Assembly: GCF_042675645.1 (NCBI RefSeq)
Contig: NZ_JBHTJH010000004.1
Span: 1,240,001 to 1,304,000 of the forward strand
Direction of reading: 5' to 3'
Source: Sungkyunkwania multivorans
GTDB taxonomy: Bacteria; Bacteroidota; Bacteroidia; Flavobacteriales; Flavobacteriaceae
Length of the DNA: 64,000 nt
In this document: positions 35,557-43,619 of the stretch, piece by piece
Layout: each line of letters begins with the position of its first letter
How positions within the stretch are numbered: the stretch's first letter is position 1
Position numbers and translations under genes: made by a program
The notes under the pieces: generated by a model
Databases searched by the model: none
The model's input: the letters and a program-made list of their open reading frames with translations, nothing else
What the model was told of the DNA's origin: nothing

Positions 35557-36075
35557 TTATTTTATTTTTTGAAAGAGCAATTGGTCCTTGAAACTTCCGT
35601 TTTGATACAGCCAATCGCGTCTCACACCAGCCTGCTCAAAGCCCAAGGAAGTAAATAATTTGATACTGGCCAAATTATCTTCGGCAATATTGGCGTACAG
35701 CTGATGTAGGTCGAAATTGGAAAAAGCGTAATCACAGAGTAGCCGGAGTGCCTCGGCCCCATAACCCTTTTGGCGTTCCTTGGCTTCAGCAATGATGATA
35801 GCGACCCCCGCCCTTTTATGGATGGCATCAAAATCGAAAAGATCGATAAATCCCAGTTGCTCATCACCTTTACAAATGGTCAACCGTAATTGTTTAGCTT
35901 CATAGATGCTTCGATGCGCATTCTCTAAATATTGCTTCAAAACGAATTTGGAATAGGGCGTTCTGGTATCTCCCAGCTCCCAGATACTTTCGTCATTTTC
36001 CAGGCGATATAAAAAATCTAAGTCTGTAGGCTCCAAAGCCCTCAAATAGACCTGTGTGCCGATCAAAGTTCCCAT
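35557..36075 (-). CDS. GNAT N-acetyltransferase, RimJ/RimL-like
   Basis: A 172-residue acetyl-CoA-dependent N-acetyltransferase. VYLRALEPTDLDFLYRLEND at the start and the acetyl-CoA region RQKGYGAEALRLLCDYAFSN with later LYANIAEDNLASIKLFTSLGF fit the RimJ/RimL/SpeG-like branch. The start overlaps the end of dapF by 13 bases, so it is translationally coupled. Substrate unknown. Confidence 0.9.
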   Translation of the reverse strand: MGTLIGTQVYLRALEPTDLDFLYRLENDESIWELGDTRTPYSKFVLKQYLENAHRSIYEAKQLRLTICKGDEQLGFIDLFDFDAIHKRAGVAIIIAEAKERQKGYGAEALRLLCDYAFSNFDLHQLYANIAEDNLASIKLFTSLGFEQAGVRRDWLYQNGSFKDQLLFQKIK

Positions 36076-36848
36076 GATAATGTGCCTTTAAATACCTGTT
36101 TTGCCGGTCCTTTTAAAAATATATTCTTGTACCCGAGACCATTTTTTTCAAAAGAGACCCTTAATCTACCGCCTTGGGTCTCTAGATTGACTTCGTTCTT
36201 GGTCGTCTTCCCCAAATGATGCATGGCCAAGGCAACAGCAGTGACCCCAGTCCCGCATGATAAGGTCTCTGCCTCGACGCCGCGTTCATACGTTCGTACG
36301 GCAAAGGCATCATCCGAAAGCTGTTTTACAAAATTTACATTACTTCCATCTTCATGATAAGGCGCTCCGTATCGTATGGCAGCACCAACCGCTTGAATGT
36401 CCAGGGTCTGTAATGCTTCCTCCATCTGCACATGGTGTGGCGACCCGGTATCGAGGAATACATATGTGCGGTGTTCCTCGATAGTAGGTACATCGATCAT
36501 TTGCAAAAGCACCTCTTCACCTTCAATTTTTGCAAAATGTACGCCGTCGGTCGCGATAAAAGTAGCCTCATGCTCTATCACTCCCAAAAAGTTGGCAAAT
36601 GCCACCAAACATCGTCCACCATTACCACACATACTACTTTCATTACCATCGGCATTATAATAGACCATCTTAAAATCTGTCATATTATCATTCTGAAGAA
36701 GTATCAATCCGTCAGCACCAATGCCAAATCGTCTGTCACAGAGTCTGGCTATCAATTTGGTATCGTTTTTGGAAAAGGTTTCTTCGCGATCATCGATAAG
36801 AACAAAATCGTTGCCTGTACCTTGATATTTATAAAATAAAAGCTGCAT
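36063..36848 (-). CDS. dapF: Diaminopimelate epimerase
   Basis: Converts LL- to meso-diaminopimelate for lysine and peptidoglycan synthesis. The length of 261 residues is normal. The two catalytic cysteines are C74 in SSMCGNGGRC and the one in TLSCGTGVTAVALA. YQGTGNDFVLID near the start is typical. First gene of the operon with GNAT and mltG; the peptidoglycan link with mltG is suggestive. Confidence 0.96.
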   Translation of the reverse strand: MQLLFYKYQGTGNDFVLIDDREETFSKNDTKLIARLCDRRFGIGADGLILLQNDNMTDFKMVYYNADGNESSMCGNGGRCLVAFANFLGVIEHEATFIATDGVHFAKIEGEEVLLQMIDVPTIEEHRTYVFLDTGSPHHVQMEEALQTLDIQAVGAAIRYGAPYHEDGSNVNFVKQLSDDAFAVRTYERGVEAETLSCGTGVTAVALAMHHLGKTTKNEVNLETQGGRLRVSFEKNGLGYKNIFLKGPAKQVFKGTLSWEL

Positions 36849-36985
36849 TACAGTTAAGAAAACGTGAAAAGCAAAGGTACAAATATTTTTAGCGTATCGC
36901 CGCTGTTAAAAACTGGTTAAAGTTGATCACAGCGAATAATAAAGAACCTAATTTAGTGTTGAACAAGTATGTTAAAAAACCTGAA

Positions 36986-38401
36986 ATGACTATGAAGAAA
37001 ATTGCTAGTTTACTTTTTGTTTCCATCTTAGGAGGTGCTTTGACGTTAGGCGCCTATAAGGTATTTATTGAAAAACCTCAAACCGTTGTACAGTCTGAGG
37101 ACCTGCAACCAACCATGATCCCCACCAACTATCCCATAAGCACCAACGCTCCCATCAATGGAGTTTCTGATCTTGATTTTACCGCAGCTGCAGAGAAGAC
37201 GGTCAATGCTGTTGTACACGTCAAAAATACAAAGATCACTTCGGGATCGAATAGTATCTTCGATCTGTTCTACGGGAATTCTGGGAGAGGGAGAACGCAG
37301 ATAGGAACGGGATCTGGGGTCATCATCTCGCAAGATGGATATATTGTTACAAACAATCATGTGATCGATGGCTCTACAGAAATTCAAGTGAAATTGAATA
37401 ACAACAAGGTCTATGATGCCAAATTGGTAGGTGCTGACCCAAATACGGATATTGCCTTGTTGAAAATCGAAGCCGAAGACCCACTTACCTATATCGCTTT
37501 TGGAGATTCGGATACCACAAAGATCGGTGAATGGGTCTTGGCTGTAGGAAATCCGTTCAATTTGACTTCTACGGTCACTGCTGGCATCATCAGTGCCAAG
37601 GCTAGAGACTTGAACGAGGCAGATGGGAAAAATCAAGCCTTTATTCAAACCGATGCGGCGGTCAATCCTGGAAACAGCGGCGGCGCCCTTGTAAATACTC
37701 GTGGTGAGCTTGTAGGTATCAATACCGCCATCACCTCTCAAACCGGTTCGTATGTGGGCTATTCTTTTGCCGTGCCCAGTAATATTGCCAAGAAGGTCGT
37801 TGAGGATATTTTAGAATTTGGTAACGTACAGAAAGGGCTTTTAGGAATCTATCAGGCTAACCTGTATTCGGAATTCGCTGAACAAAATGGGCTGCGAGAA
37901 ATAGAAGGAGTCTATATTGGCGGTATCGTCGAAGACTCTGGTGCAGAAGATGCAGGCCTTAAAGAAGGGGACGTGATCAAAAGATTGGACAACCTAAAGA
38001 TCAAGAAATTCTCGGATTTGGCAGGCTATATCGAGGCCAAGCGTCCAAATGATGTCGTGGAAGTGACGTTTGAACGAAACGGGAAAACGCTGACGCGCGA
38101 GGTGACGCTTAAGAAGAATCAACGAATGACCATTCAGGAATTAGGGCTTGAGGTCAAAAATCCAAGCACCAAAGAACGTAAGGTCTTTAAGAAACAAAAA
38201 GGTGTCATCATCACAAGATCGGTGAGCCCGTACATGAGCAACTATGATCTTGAAGGCAAATTGTTGGTCGAGATCAATGGTGAAGAAGTTATCACCATTG
38301 AAGATGTAAGAGCCATTTTACAAAATGCAGACCCTCGTGAGAATACAGTCGTAGTGATCATCGACGAAAACGGTGAGCGAGAGCGGCTTATTTTTAGATA
38401 A
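36986..38401 (+). CDS. HtrA/DegP-type periplasmic serine protease
   Basis: A 471-residue envelope quality-control protease. The N-terminal anchor or signal (KKIASLLFVSILGGALTLGA) follows ATG 36986 or 36992; a start at 36923 would add an odd leader. The trypsin-like domain has H125 (VTNNHVID), D155 (NTDIALLKI) and S231 (NPGNSGGALV). Two PDZ domains follow (about 285-380 and 390-470; GLKEGDVIKRLDNLKIKKF marks the first). It is divergent from dapF and ends at its own terminator. Confidence 0.94.
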   Translation: MTMKKIASLLFVSILGGALTLGAYKVFIEKPQTVVQSEDLQPTMIPTNYPISTNAPINGVSDLDFTAAAEKTVNAVVHVKNTKITSGSNSIFDLFYGNSGRGRTQIGTGSGVIISQDGYIVTNNHVIDGSTEIQVKLNNNKVYDAKLVGADPNTDIALLKIEAEDPLTYIAFGDSDTTKIGEWVLAVGNPFNLTSTVTAGIISAKARDLNEADGKNQAFIQTDAAVNPGNSGGALVNTRGELVGINTAITSQTGSYVGYSFAVPSNIAKKVVEDILEFGNVQKGLLGIYQANLYSEFAEQNGLREIEGVYIGGIVEDSGAEDAGLKEGDVIKRLDNLKIKKFSDLAGYIEAKRPNDVVEVTFERNGKTLTREVTLKKNQRMTIQELGLEVKNPSTKERKVFKKQKGVIITRSVSPYMSNYDLEGKLLVEINGEEVITIEDVRAILQNADPRENTVVVIIDENGERERLIFR

Positions 38402-38420
38402 TTCACAAAAAAAATATAGT

Positions 38421-38455
38421 AAAGACCTCTGAAATTCAGGGGTCTTTATTTTTTT
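38421..38455 (+). terminator. Terminator of the HtrA gene
   Basis: AAAGACCTCTGA and TCAGGGGTCTTT pair along 12 positions with one mismatch and a 3-base loop; a T-rich run follows. Confidence 0.8.
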
Positions 38456-38487
38456 ACCTTTTTCTTTACGAAAACGTTTGAAATTAA

Positions 38488-38495
38488 TACTTTTG
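38488..38495 (+). promoter_or_regulatory. -7 element TACTTTTG of gap
   Basis: Exact TAnnTTTG match. A TTTA at 38465-38468 stands 19 bases upstream as a possible degenerate -33. It leaves a leader of about 40 bases before the gap ATG. Confidence 0.5.
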
Positions 38496-38542
38496 CGCCA
38501 AATTTTTAATCCTCGTATTAATGAGGAAAAGAAACAAAAGCA

Positions 38543-39991
38543 ATGAGCAACACAAAAACCTACGAGAAAGAACTCGCTTTTCAGGCAGATCGCCGAAGAG
38601 CTACGGTAGAATTCATTAAAGTGGTCAGCGATCTTTGGTATGATAAGTCCATCGAATTGGTCCTCTTTAGAAATCAACTGATCGACCGCAATGTAAGCGA
38701 GATCCTTAACCTGCATGAATATGCCGGTGCATTCGTGCAAAAGCCCATCTCGATCTTCGACAGTGTAGAGATAGCCCAAGCAATCAATTTGCTCAACTTC
38801 CCTCCTGCCAAGTTGGACATTGGAAAACTTACTTACGAATATCATCTCGAAGAAAACAAATACAACAATGCCACCTCTTTTGTTGCAGACAAGCTAAGGG
38901 ATGCCCAAAACTCGGATGAGATCACTCCAAAGGATGTTGTTTTATATGGCTTTGGACGCATTGGACGCTTGCTGGCAAGAGAATTGATGACACGCACCGG
39001 GACTGGAAGTCAGCTAAGGCTGAGAGCGATCGTAACCCGTGGGAAGGTGGATGCCTCTGTATTGGAAAAGCGTGCTTCCTTACTTAGAAACGATTCAGTA
39101 CATGGAGATTTTAACGGGACGGTGACCATAGACGAGGTCAATAGCGCACTTCTGATCAATGGAACGACGGTCCATGTGATCGCTGCCGATACCCCTGAAG
39201 AGATCGACTATACCGAGTACAACATCAACGACGCCCTGATCATCGACAATACTGGGGCGTTTAGAGATGAAGAAGCGTTGAGTAGGCATCTAAAAGCGAA
39301 GGGTGCAGACAAAGTATTGCTAACAGCACCAGGAAAAGGAGTTCCCAACATCGTGCATGGTGTCAATCATAACAATTATGATCCGGACACTATAGACATA
39401 TTCTCTGCTGCTTCTTGTACAACCAACGCCATTACGCCCGTTCTTAAGGCTGTCGAAGATAGTCTTGGGATCGTACACGGACATCTAGAGACCATCCATG
39501 CCTACACCAACGACCAGAACCTGGTTGATAATATGCATAAAAAATATCGAAGAGGAAGGGCTGCTGCGCTCAATATGGTGATCACCGAGACCGGAGCAGG
39601 AAAAGCCGTAAGCAAAGCACTTCCGTCACTTGAAGGAAAACTTACCTCCAATGCGATTCGCGTACCTGTGCCTAATGGCTCTTTGGCCATTCTGAAATTA
39701 GAAGTGGAGAAAGCCACATCCGTGGATGGCTTCAACACCATCATGAAAAAATATGCGCTTGAAGGCAATCTGGTAGAACAGATCAAATATGAGATCAGCG
39801 ACGAACTGGTATCTTCAGACATTGTTGGCTCACCCGCACCCTCTATTTACGATAGTAAAGCCACCATTGTTAGAGAGGACGGAAAGGGATTGGTACTTTA
39901 TATTTGGTACGACAATGAATACGGCTATAGCCATCAGGTGATCAGGTTGGCAAAATATATTTCTAAAGTGAGAAGATACACGTACTACTAA
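38543..39991 (+). CDS. gap: Glyceraldehyde-3-phosphate dehydrogenase, long form
   Basis: A 482-residue NAD(P)-dependent GAPDH, about 145 residues longer than the usual 335. The extra N-terminal part (residues 1-130) is helical and not part of the Rossmann domain, which begins at KDVVLYGFGRIGRLLARELM. The catalytic Cys is in SAASCTTNAITPV and the YDNEYGYSHQVIRL signature is near the end. Long forms like this occur in Bacteroidota and are sometimes assigned to the gluconeogenic direction; the direction is not visible from sequence. Confidence 0.93.
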   Translation: MSNTKTYEKELAFQADRRRATVEFIKVVSDLWYDKSIELVLFRNQLIDRNVSEILNLHEYAGAFVQKPISIFDSVEIAQAINLLNFPPAKLDIGKLTYEYHLEENKYNNATSFVADKLRDAQNSDEITPKDVVLYGFGRIGRLLARELMTRTGTGSQLRLRAIVTRGKVDASVLEKRASLLRNDSVHGDFNGTVTIDEVNSALLINGTTVHVIAADTPEEIDYTEYNINDALIIDNTGAFRDEEALSRHLKAKGADKVLLTAPGKGVPNIVHGVNHNNYDPDTIDIFSAASCTTNAITPVLKAVEDSLGIVHGHLETIHAYTNDQNLVDNMHKKYRRGRAAALNMVITETGAGKAVSKALPSLEGKLTSNAIRVPVPNGSLAILKLEVEKATSVDGFNTIMKKYALEGNLVEQIKYEISDELVSSDIVGSPAPSIYDSKATIVREDGKGLVLYIWYDNEYGYSHQVIRLAKYISKVRRYTYY

Positions 39992-40010
39992 AATATTGAT
40001 TACTAATTAT

Positions 40011-40039
40011 TTAAACCTCGCCTACGGCGGGGTTTAAAT
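40011..40039 (+). terminator. Terminator of gap
   Basis: TTAAACCTCGCC pairs with GGCGGGGTTTAA (one wobble) around a 3-base loop, flanked by AT-rich sequence. The downstream T-run is weak. Confidence 0.6.
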
Positions 40040-40118
40040 TTTCTATTGAATTTCTGACAAAAATTATCTTCATTTGACACAATAAATAGATGAAAGTATC
40101 GTTAGTTTCCCAAACCCA

Positions 40119-40736
40119 ATGACCATGAAATTGAGAAATACATTTTATTCTTTAGTAGCTTTATTCACAATACAATTTAGCTTTGCGCAAAGTACTCCAG
40201 CCCAAAACCTTTCCTTAGATTCTGGAACCATCGATGATCAATTCGAGTTTGTCATCAAAAAATCCTCAAATTGGCAAGAATTTGAAGTCATAAAGAAAAC
40301 TTGGATGGCGCAATTGCGAAGTCATGTGAATGACACCTTAGCAAAAAACAAATTGCAATTTCTAGCTGCCCAAAAAACGATAAGTGAGCAACAAAGTCAA
40401 ATCTCATCCTTAAAATCCTCTTTAGAGGATACACAATCCAATCTCTCTTCCGTTACTGCCGAACGTGATAATATATCCTTCTTTGGTCTTGCCACTTCCA
40501 AGGGTGTATACAAGAGTATCATGTGGGGAATTGTTGCCGGGTTGTTCGCGCTATTCTTATTCTTTGTCTTCAAGTTTAAGAATAGTAACGTCATTACGCA
40601 GGAAGCCAAGCAAAACCTCGCAGAGTTGGAAGAAGAATATGAGATCCACCGTCGTACGGCCTTAGAAAGGGAACAAAAAGTAAGACGTCAGCTTCAAGAT
40701 GAGATCAATAAGAATAAGGCGCTTTCTAAAACCTGA
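40119..40736 (+). CDS. Exported coiled-coil protein with one membrane helix
   Basis: 205 residues. A signal peptide (TFYSLVALFTIQFSFAQ) precedes a helical region (QEFEVIKKTWMAQLRSHVND) and a coiled coil (residues about 88-115: QQSQISSLKSSLEDTQSNLS). A membrane helix (SIMWGIVAGLFALFLFFVF) is followed by a highly charged cytoplasmic-side coil (LEEEYEIHRRTALEREQKVR). Start at 40119 or the in-frame ATG 40125. Some flavobacterial homologs carry a tRNA methyltransferase label that this topology does not support. Function unknown. Confidence 0.75.
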   Translation: MTMKLRNTFYSLVALFTIQFSFAQSTPAQNLSLDSGTIDDQFEFVIKKSSNWQEFEVIKKTWMAQLRSHVNDTLAKNKLQFLAAQKTISEQQSQISSLKSSLEDTQSNLSSVTAERDNISFFGLATSKGVYKSIMWGIVAGLFALFLFFVFKFKNSNVITQEAKQNLAELEEEYEIHRRTALEREQKVRRQLQDEINKNKALSKT

Positions 40737-40940
40737 TTTTTTTAAATCATATTTTATTTATTATCAGAAGGTTACATTTTATAGTTGACCTTTTTAGGAA
40801 AACTTTGCTCTAAAAGCATAAATTTTTCTTAAATTTAATTACATAATATGTTCTTGGAACATAGACTACCCCCATTATAGAGCATGGACTTCGAGCCGCC
40901 TTCAATCTTTCCGTAGCAACTAATATGACAGTGGCCCGTT

Positions 40941-41210
40941 ATGTCTGCATACATTAACGTTGGTAAAATAGTAGCTATGAAGAACTATTACACTTACAGA
41001 TTTAATGTCGATGGGGAGATCATTACCTATGGCATTACGACCGATCTAAAAACAGAAGAAAAGAATCTACGACTTAAAAATGCCTCGCTGGTCTTTGCGG
41101 AGAACAGTTTTATCCCCTATGAGAATGGCCGAATTGAGCAAATTGGATGTATTACCTCTTTGGCAATGGCCAAAAAATGGCTAAGAAAGAAATCGCCTAT
41201 CGCCCCATGA
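40941..41210 (+). CDS. Small hypothetical protein
   Basis: 89 residues, or 77 from the in-frame ATG at 40977. The core YYTYRFNVDGEIITYGITTD followed by LKTEEKNLR faintly resembles the start of GIY-YIG-like small proteins (Y-F-V-G-x-YGIT-D), but the rest of the nuclease motif is not visible. No signal or membrane segment. Isolated by about 200 AT-rich bases upstream and 25 bases before the convergent wecB end. Probably coding, function unknown. Confidence 0.5.
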   Translation: MSAYINVGKIVAMKNYYTYRFNVDGEIITYGITTDLKTEEKNLRLKNASLVFAENSFIPYENGRIEQIGCITSLAMAKKWLRKKSPIAP

Positions 41211-41235
41211 TCCAAAGTGGTTCGTAAACTTTATT

Positions 41236-42318
41236 CTAGGAATCTACCATTTTTACAATGGCCTCATAGATACGCTGACCGACATGGGTCCCAAAAATGG
41301 GTTCGTCAAAATCTTTGTTTCCGGCCCATTCGTTTACTGCTGAAAATATCTCAGTCGCTTTTGGCCTCACGAGTTTTGCGAAATTGCGATCGACCAACTC
41401 TATCCACTCCGTCTCGTCGCGCAAGACCAGTGCATTCTTTTTGCAAAAGAAAGCCTCCTTCTGTAATCCACCGCTATCTGTGATGACCAATACACATTTG
41501 TTCAGCAATTGTAACATGTCGAAGTATCCGACAGGATCGATGAGCTTTACATTGGTCGCTATCTTTTGATCTTTGAGTCGCTGCGCTGTTCGGGGGTGCA
41601 AGGGCAATATCACCTTGAGCGATTCATGCACTAGATCCAACCCTTTGAACAGTTCTCGCAACCTATTCGGGTCATCCGTATTTTCTTGCCTATGAATCGT
41701 TGCTAGCACAAAGGCGTCATTTTCAAGACCTAATTTGGAGATAATAGCTGACTTCTCTTCAGCCATTTTGCTATAATGAATGACGGCGTCCTTCATGATG
41801 TCGCCGGTGAGCATCACTTCAGACTCAAAATCATCAAATCCTTCGGCTTTCAAATTCTCGATGGCGGTTGTGGTTGGACAACAGAGCAAATCGGATATTC
41901 GGTCTGTGAGAATCCTATTCACCTCCTCAGGCATTCGCATATTGAAAGATCGAAGTCCTGCTTCCACATGTACGACCTTGATGTGTAGCTTCTTCGCTGC
42001 TAGCGCTCCTGCCAAGGTGCTGTTGGTATCGCCATAAACGATCACCATTGCTGGCTTTTCAACTAGCAGCACCTCCTCAATCTTCTCTAGCATCTGCCCT
42101 GTCATCGCTCCGTGACCAAGCTCATTGATGTCCAAATTATACTTTGGTCTTGGGATCTGCATCTCTTCAAAAAAAACAGCACTCATGTTGGTATCGAAAT
42201 GCTGCCCCGTGTGGACGATCACCTCCTCTAGCAGACCCTGCTTTCTGATGATCCTGCTAAGCACCGCAGCTTTTACAAACTGAGGTCTTGCTCCGATAAT
42301 CGTAACTATTTTCTTCAT
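41236..42318 (-). CDS. wecB: UDP-N-acetylglucosamine 2-epimerase (non-hydrolysing)
   Basis: Interconverts UDP-GlcNAc and UDP-ManNAc for surface polysaccharide. The length of 360 residues is normal. It begins KKIVTIIGARPQFVKAAVLS and carries VHTGQHFD, VYGDTNSTLAGALAA, HVEAGLRSFNMRMPEEVNR and the C-terminal ITDSGGLQKEA nucleotide-binding motif. The start overlaps the upstream glycosyltransferase gene by 4 bases. Confidence 0.95.
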   Translation of the reverse strand: MKKIVTIIGARPQFVKAAVLSRIIRKQGLLEEVIVHTGQHFDTNMSAVFFEEMQIPRPKYNLDINELGHGAMTGQMLEKIEEVLLVEKPAMVIVYGDTNSTLAGALAAKKLHIKVVHVEAGLRSFNMRMPEEVNRILTDRISDLLCCPTTTAIENLKAEGFDDFESEVMLTGDIMKDAVIHYSKMAEEKSAIISKLGLENDAFVLATIHRQENTDDPNRLRELFKGLDLVHESLKVILPLHPRTAQRLKDQKIATNVKLIDPVGYFDMLQLLNKCVLVITDSGGLQKEAFFCKKNALVLRDETEWIELVDRNFAKLVRPKATEIFSAVNEWAGNKDFDEPIFGTHVGQRIYEAIVKMVDS

Positions 42319-43619
42319 TCGGTCATGTCATTTAGAAGCTTTGCCAGCTGACGTGTTCCTTCCTTTCTACTATATTTATCTGCCTCTGAAGCGTTTCCCA
42401 CTAATTTTCCTGACTCATAAGTTGAAAACAGCTGTAAAATATGCGCTTTCAATGATATAGCATCCTTAAAATCGAAGATAGTTCCCGCACCACTTTCATC
42501 GAGAATCGCCGCAAGATCACCATCGGTTGGGCCAATGGCCAATATAGGTCTTCCAGATGCGATGTACTCGAACACTTTCCCGGTTACGATTCCTTTGGCA
42601 CTAGGGACATTATTTACCAACAACAACAACAACTGTGATCGCTGCTGGAATTTCTGCGCCTCCGAGTGTGCTACATACCCAACGAGTTGTAAATGGTCTT
42701 TTAGTCCAAATGACTTGATGCTCTCGCTCACCTTTTCGCTCACTTTACCAATGAGTCTGATGATGATTTTTTTGGCAAAAGAAACATTTTGTTGGGTCAA
42801 TTCGCCTAAAACCTGCCATAGCATCTCCGGGTTTCTATCTTCGTTGAGCGAACCGATATACGCAATGCTAAACTCCTTATCCAATGTGTTCTCGTAAGTA
42901 GCGAGTTTCGGAAGATCATGACCGTTAAGAATTACCGAAACATGATCGGTGTGTGCTAGGAACTCCTGTCTCATAGTATTCCCAACCACCACAACTTGGT
43001 CTGCGTTTTTCAAAACACGCTGTTCTAGTTGGTGATGCTTGGCCAATGACCCTTTGGAAAAAGGTAATTTATGAAAAAAATCGATGTTCGTCCATGGGTC
43101 TCTAAAGTCCGCTAACCAAGGAATATCATGGTGTTCTTGTAATTTTAAAGCGATCAAATGCATGCTATGGGGTGGACCTGTGGACACGATCACATCGACA
43201 GGTTGTTCCTTTAAATATTTGGAAAGGAATTTTACCGATGGGGAGACCCAAGATCTTCTAGGGTCTGGAATAAACCAATTGGCGCGTATCCAATATTTGA
43301 TCTTTCCGAAGACCGAACGACTCGAGGCGTCATCAATAAATCCGGCATTTGTACTATCTTGGCCCTTCTTAGAAAAAAAATTGGCCAATTTATAAGGCTC
43401 CCAAATAGGTCTTTTAACTATTTTGATGTCTTTAGGGATCTCCTCTAACAAGGAAGCATCTTTGATATCAAAATCAGGATTTTCTGGAGTGTAGATGATC
43501 GGCTCCCAGCCAAAATCTCTCAAATACTTTACAAATTTAAGCCAGCGCTGTACGCCCGAGCCTCCACTTGGTGGCCAGTAGTAGGTAATGATCAATACTT
43601 TTTTTCGTGTATCCGCCAC
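42315..43619 (-). CDS. Glycosyltransferase family 4-like protein
   Basis: A 434-residue GT-B fold transferase starting at GTG 43619. The N-terminus (VLIITYYWPPSGGSGVQRWL) is the glycine-rich acceptor-domain start of GT4 enzymes, and LADFRDPW precedes the middle. The C-terminal donor domain includes AYIGSLNEDRNPEMLWQVL and GKVFEYIASGRPILAIGP with the conserved Glu. It overlaps wecB by 4 bases and the YfhO-like gene by 1 base, so all three are coupled. Donor and acceptor sugars unknown. Confidence 0.9.
   Translation of the reverse strand: MADTRKKVLIITYYWPPSGGSGVQRWLKFVKYLRDFGWEPIIYTPENPDFDIKDASLLEEIPKDIKIVKRPIWEPYKLANFFSKKGQDSTNAGFIDDASSRSVFGKIKYWIRANWFIPDPRRSWVSPSVKFLSKYLKEQPVDVIVSTGPPHSMHLIALKLQEHHDIPWLADFRDPWTNIDFFHKLPFSKGSLAKHHQLEQRVLKNADQVVVVGNTMRQEFLAHTDHVSVILNGHDLPKLATYENTLDKEFSIAYIGSLNEDRNPEMLWQVLGELTQQNVSFAKKIIIRLIGKVSEKVSESIKSFGLKDHLQLVGYVAHSEAQKFQQRSQLLLLLVNNVPSAKGIVTGKVFEYIASGRPILAIGPTDGDLAAILDESGAGTIFDFKDAISLKAHILQLFSTYESGKLVGNASEADKYSRKEGTRQLAKLLNDMTE

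Noticed and set aside
37046..37741. 231-residue frame opposite the HtrA gene
   Set aside because: The plus-strand frame holds a full catalytic triad and two PDZ domains; the opposite frame has no recognisable feature.
40119..40736. tRNA methyltransferase assignment for the coiled-coil protein
   Set aside because: The protein has a signal peptide, a membrane helix and coiled coils but no SAM motif; the real trmD is at 49990.
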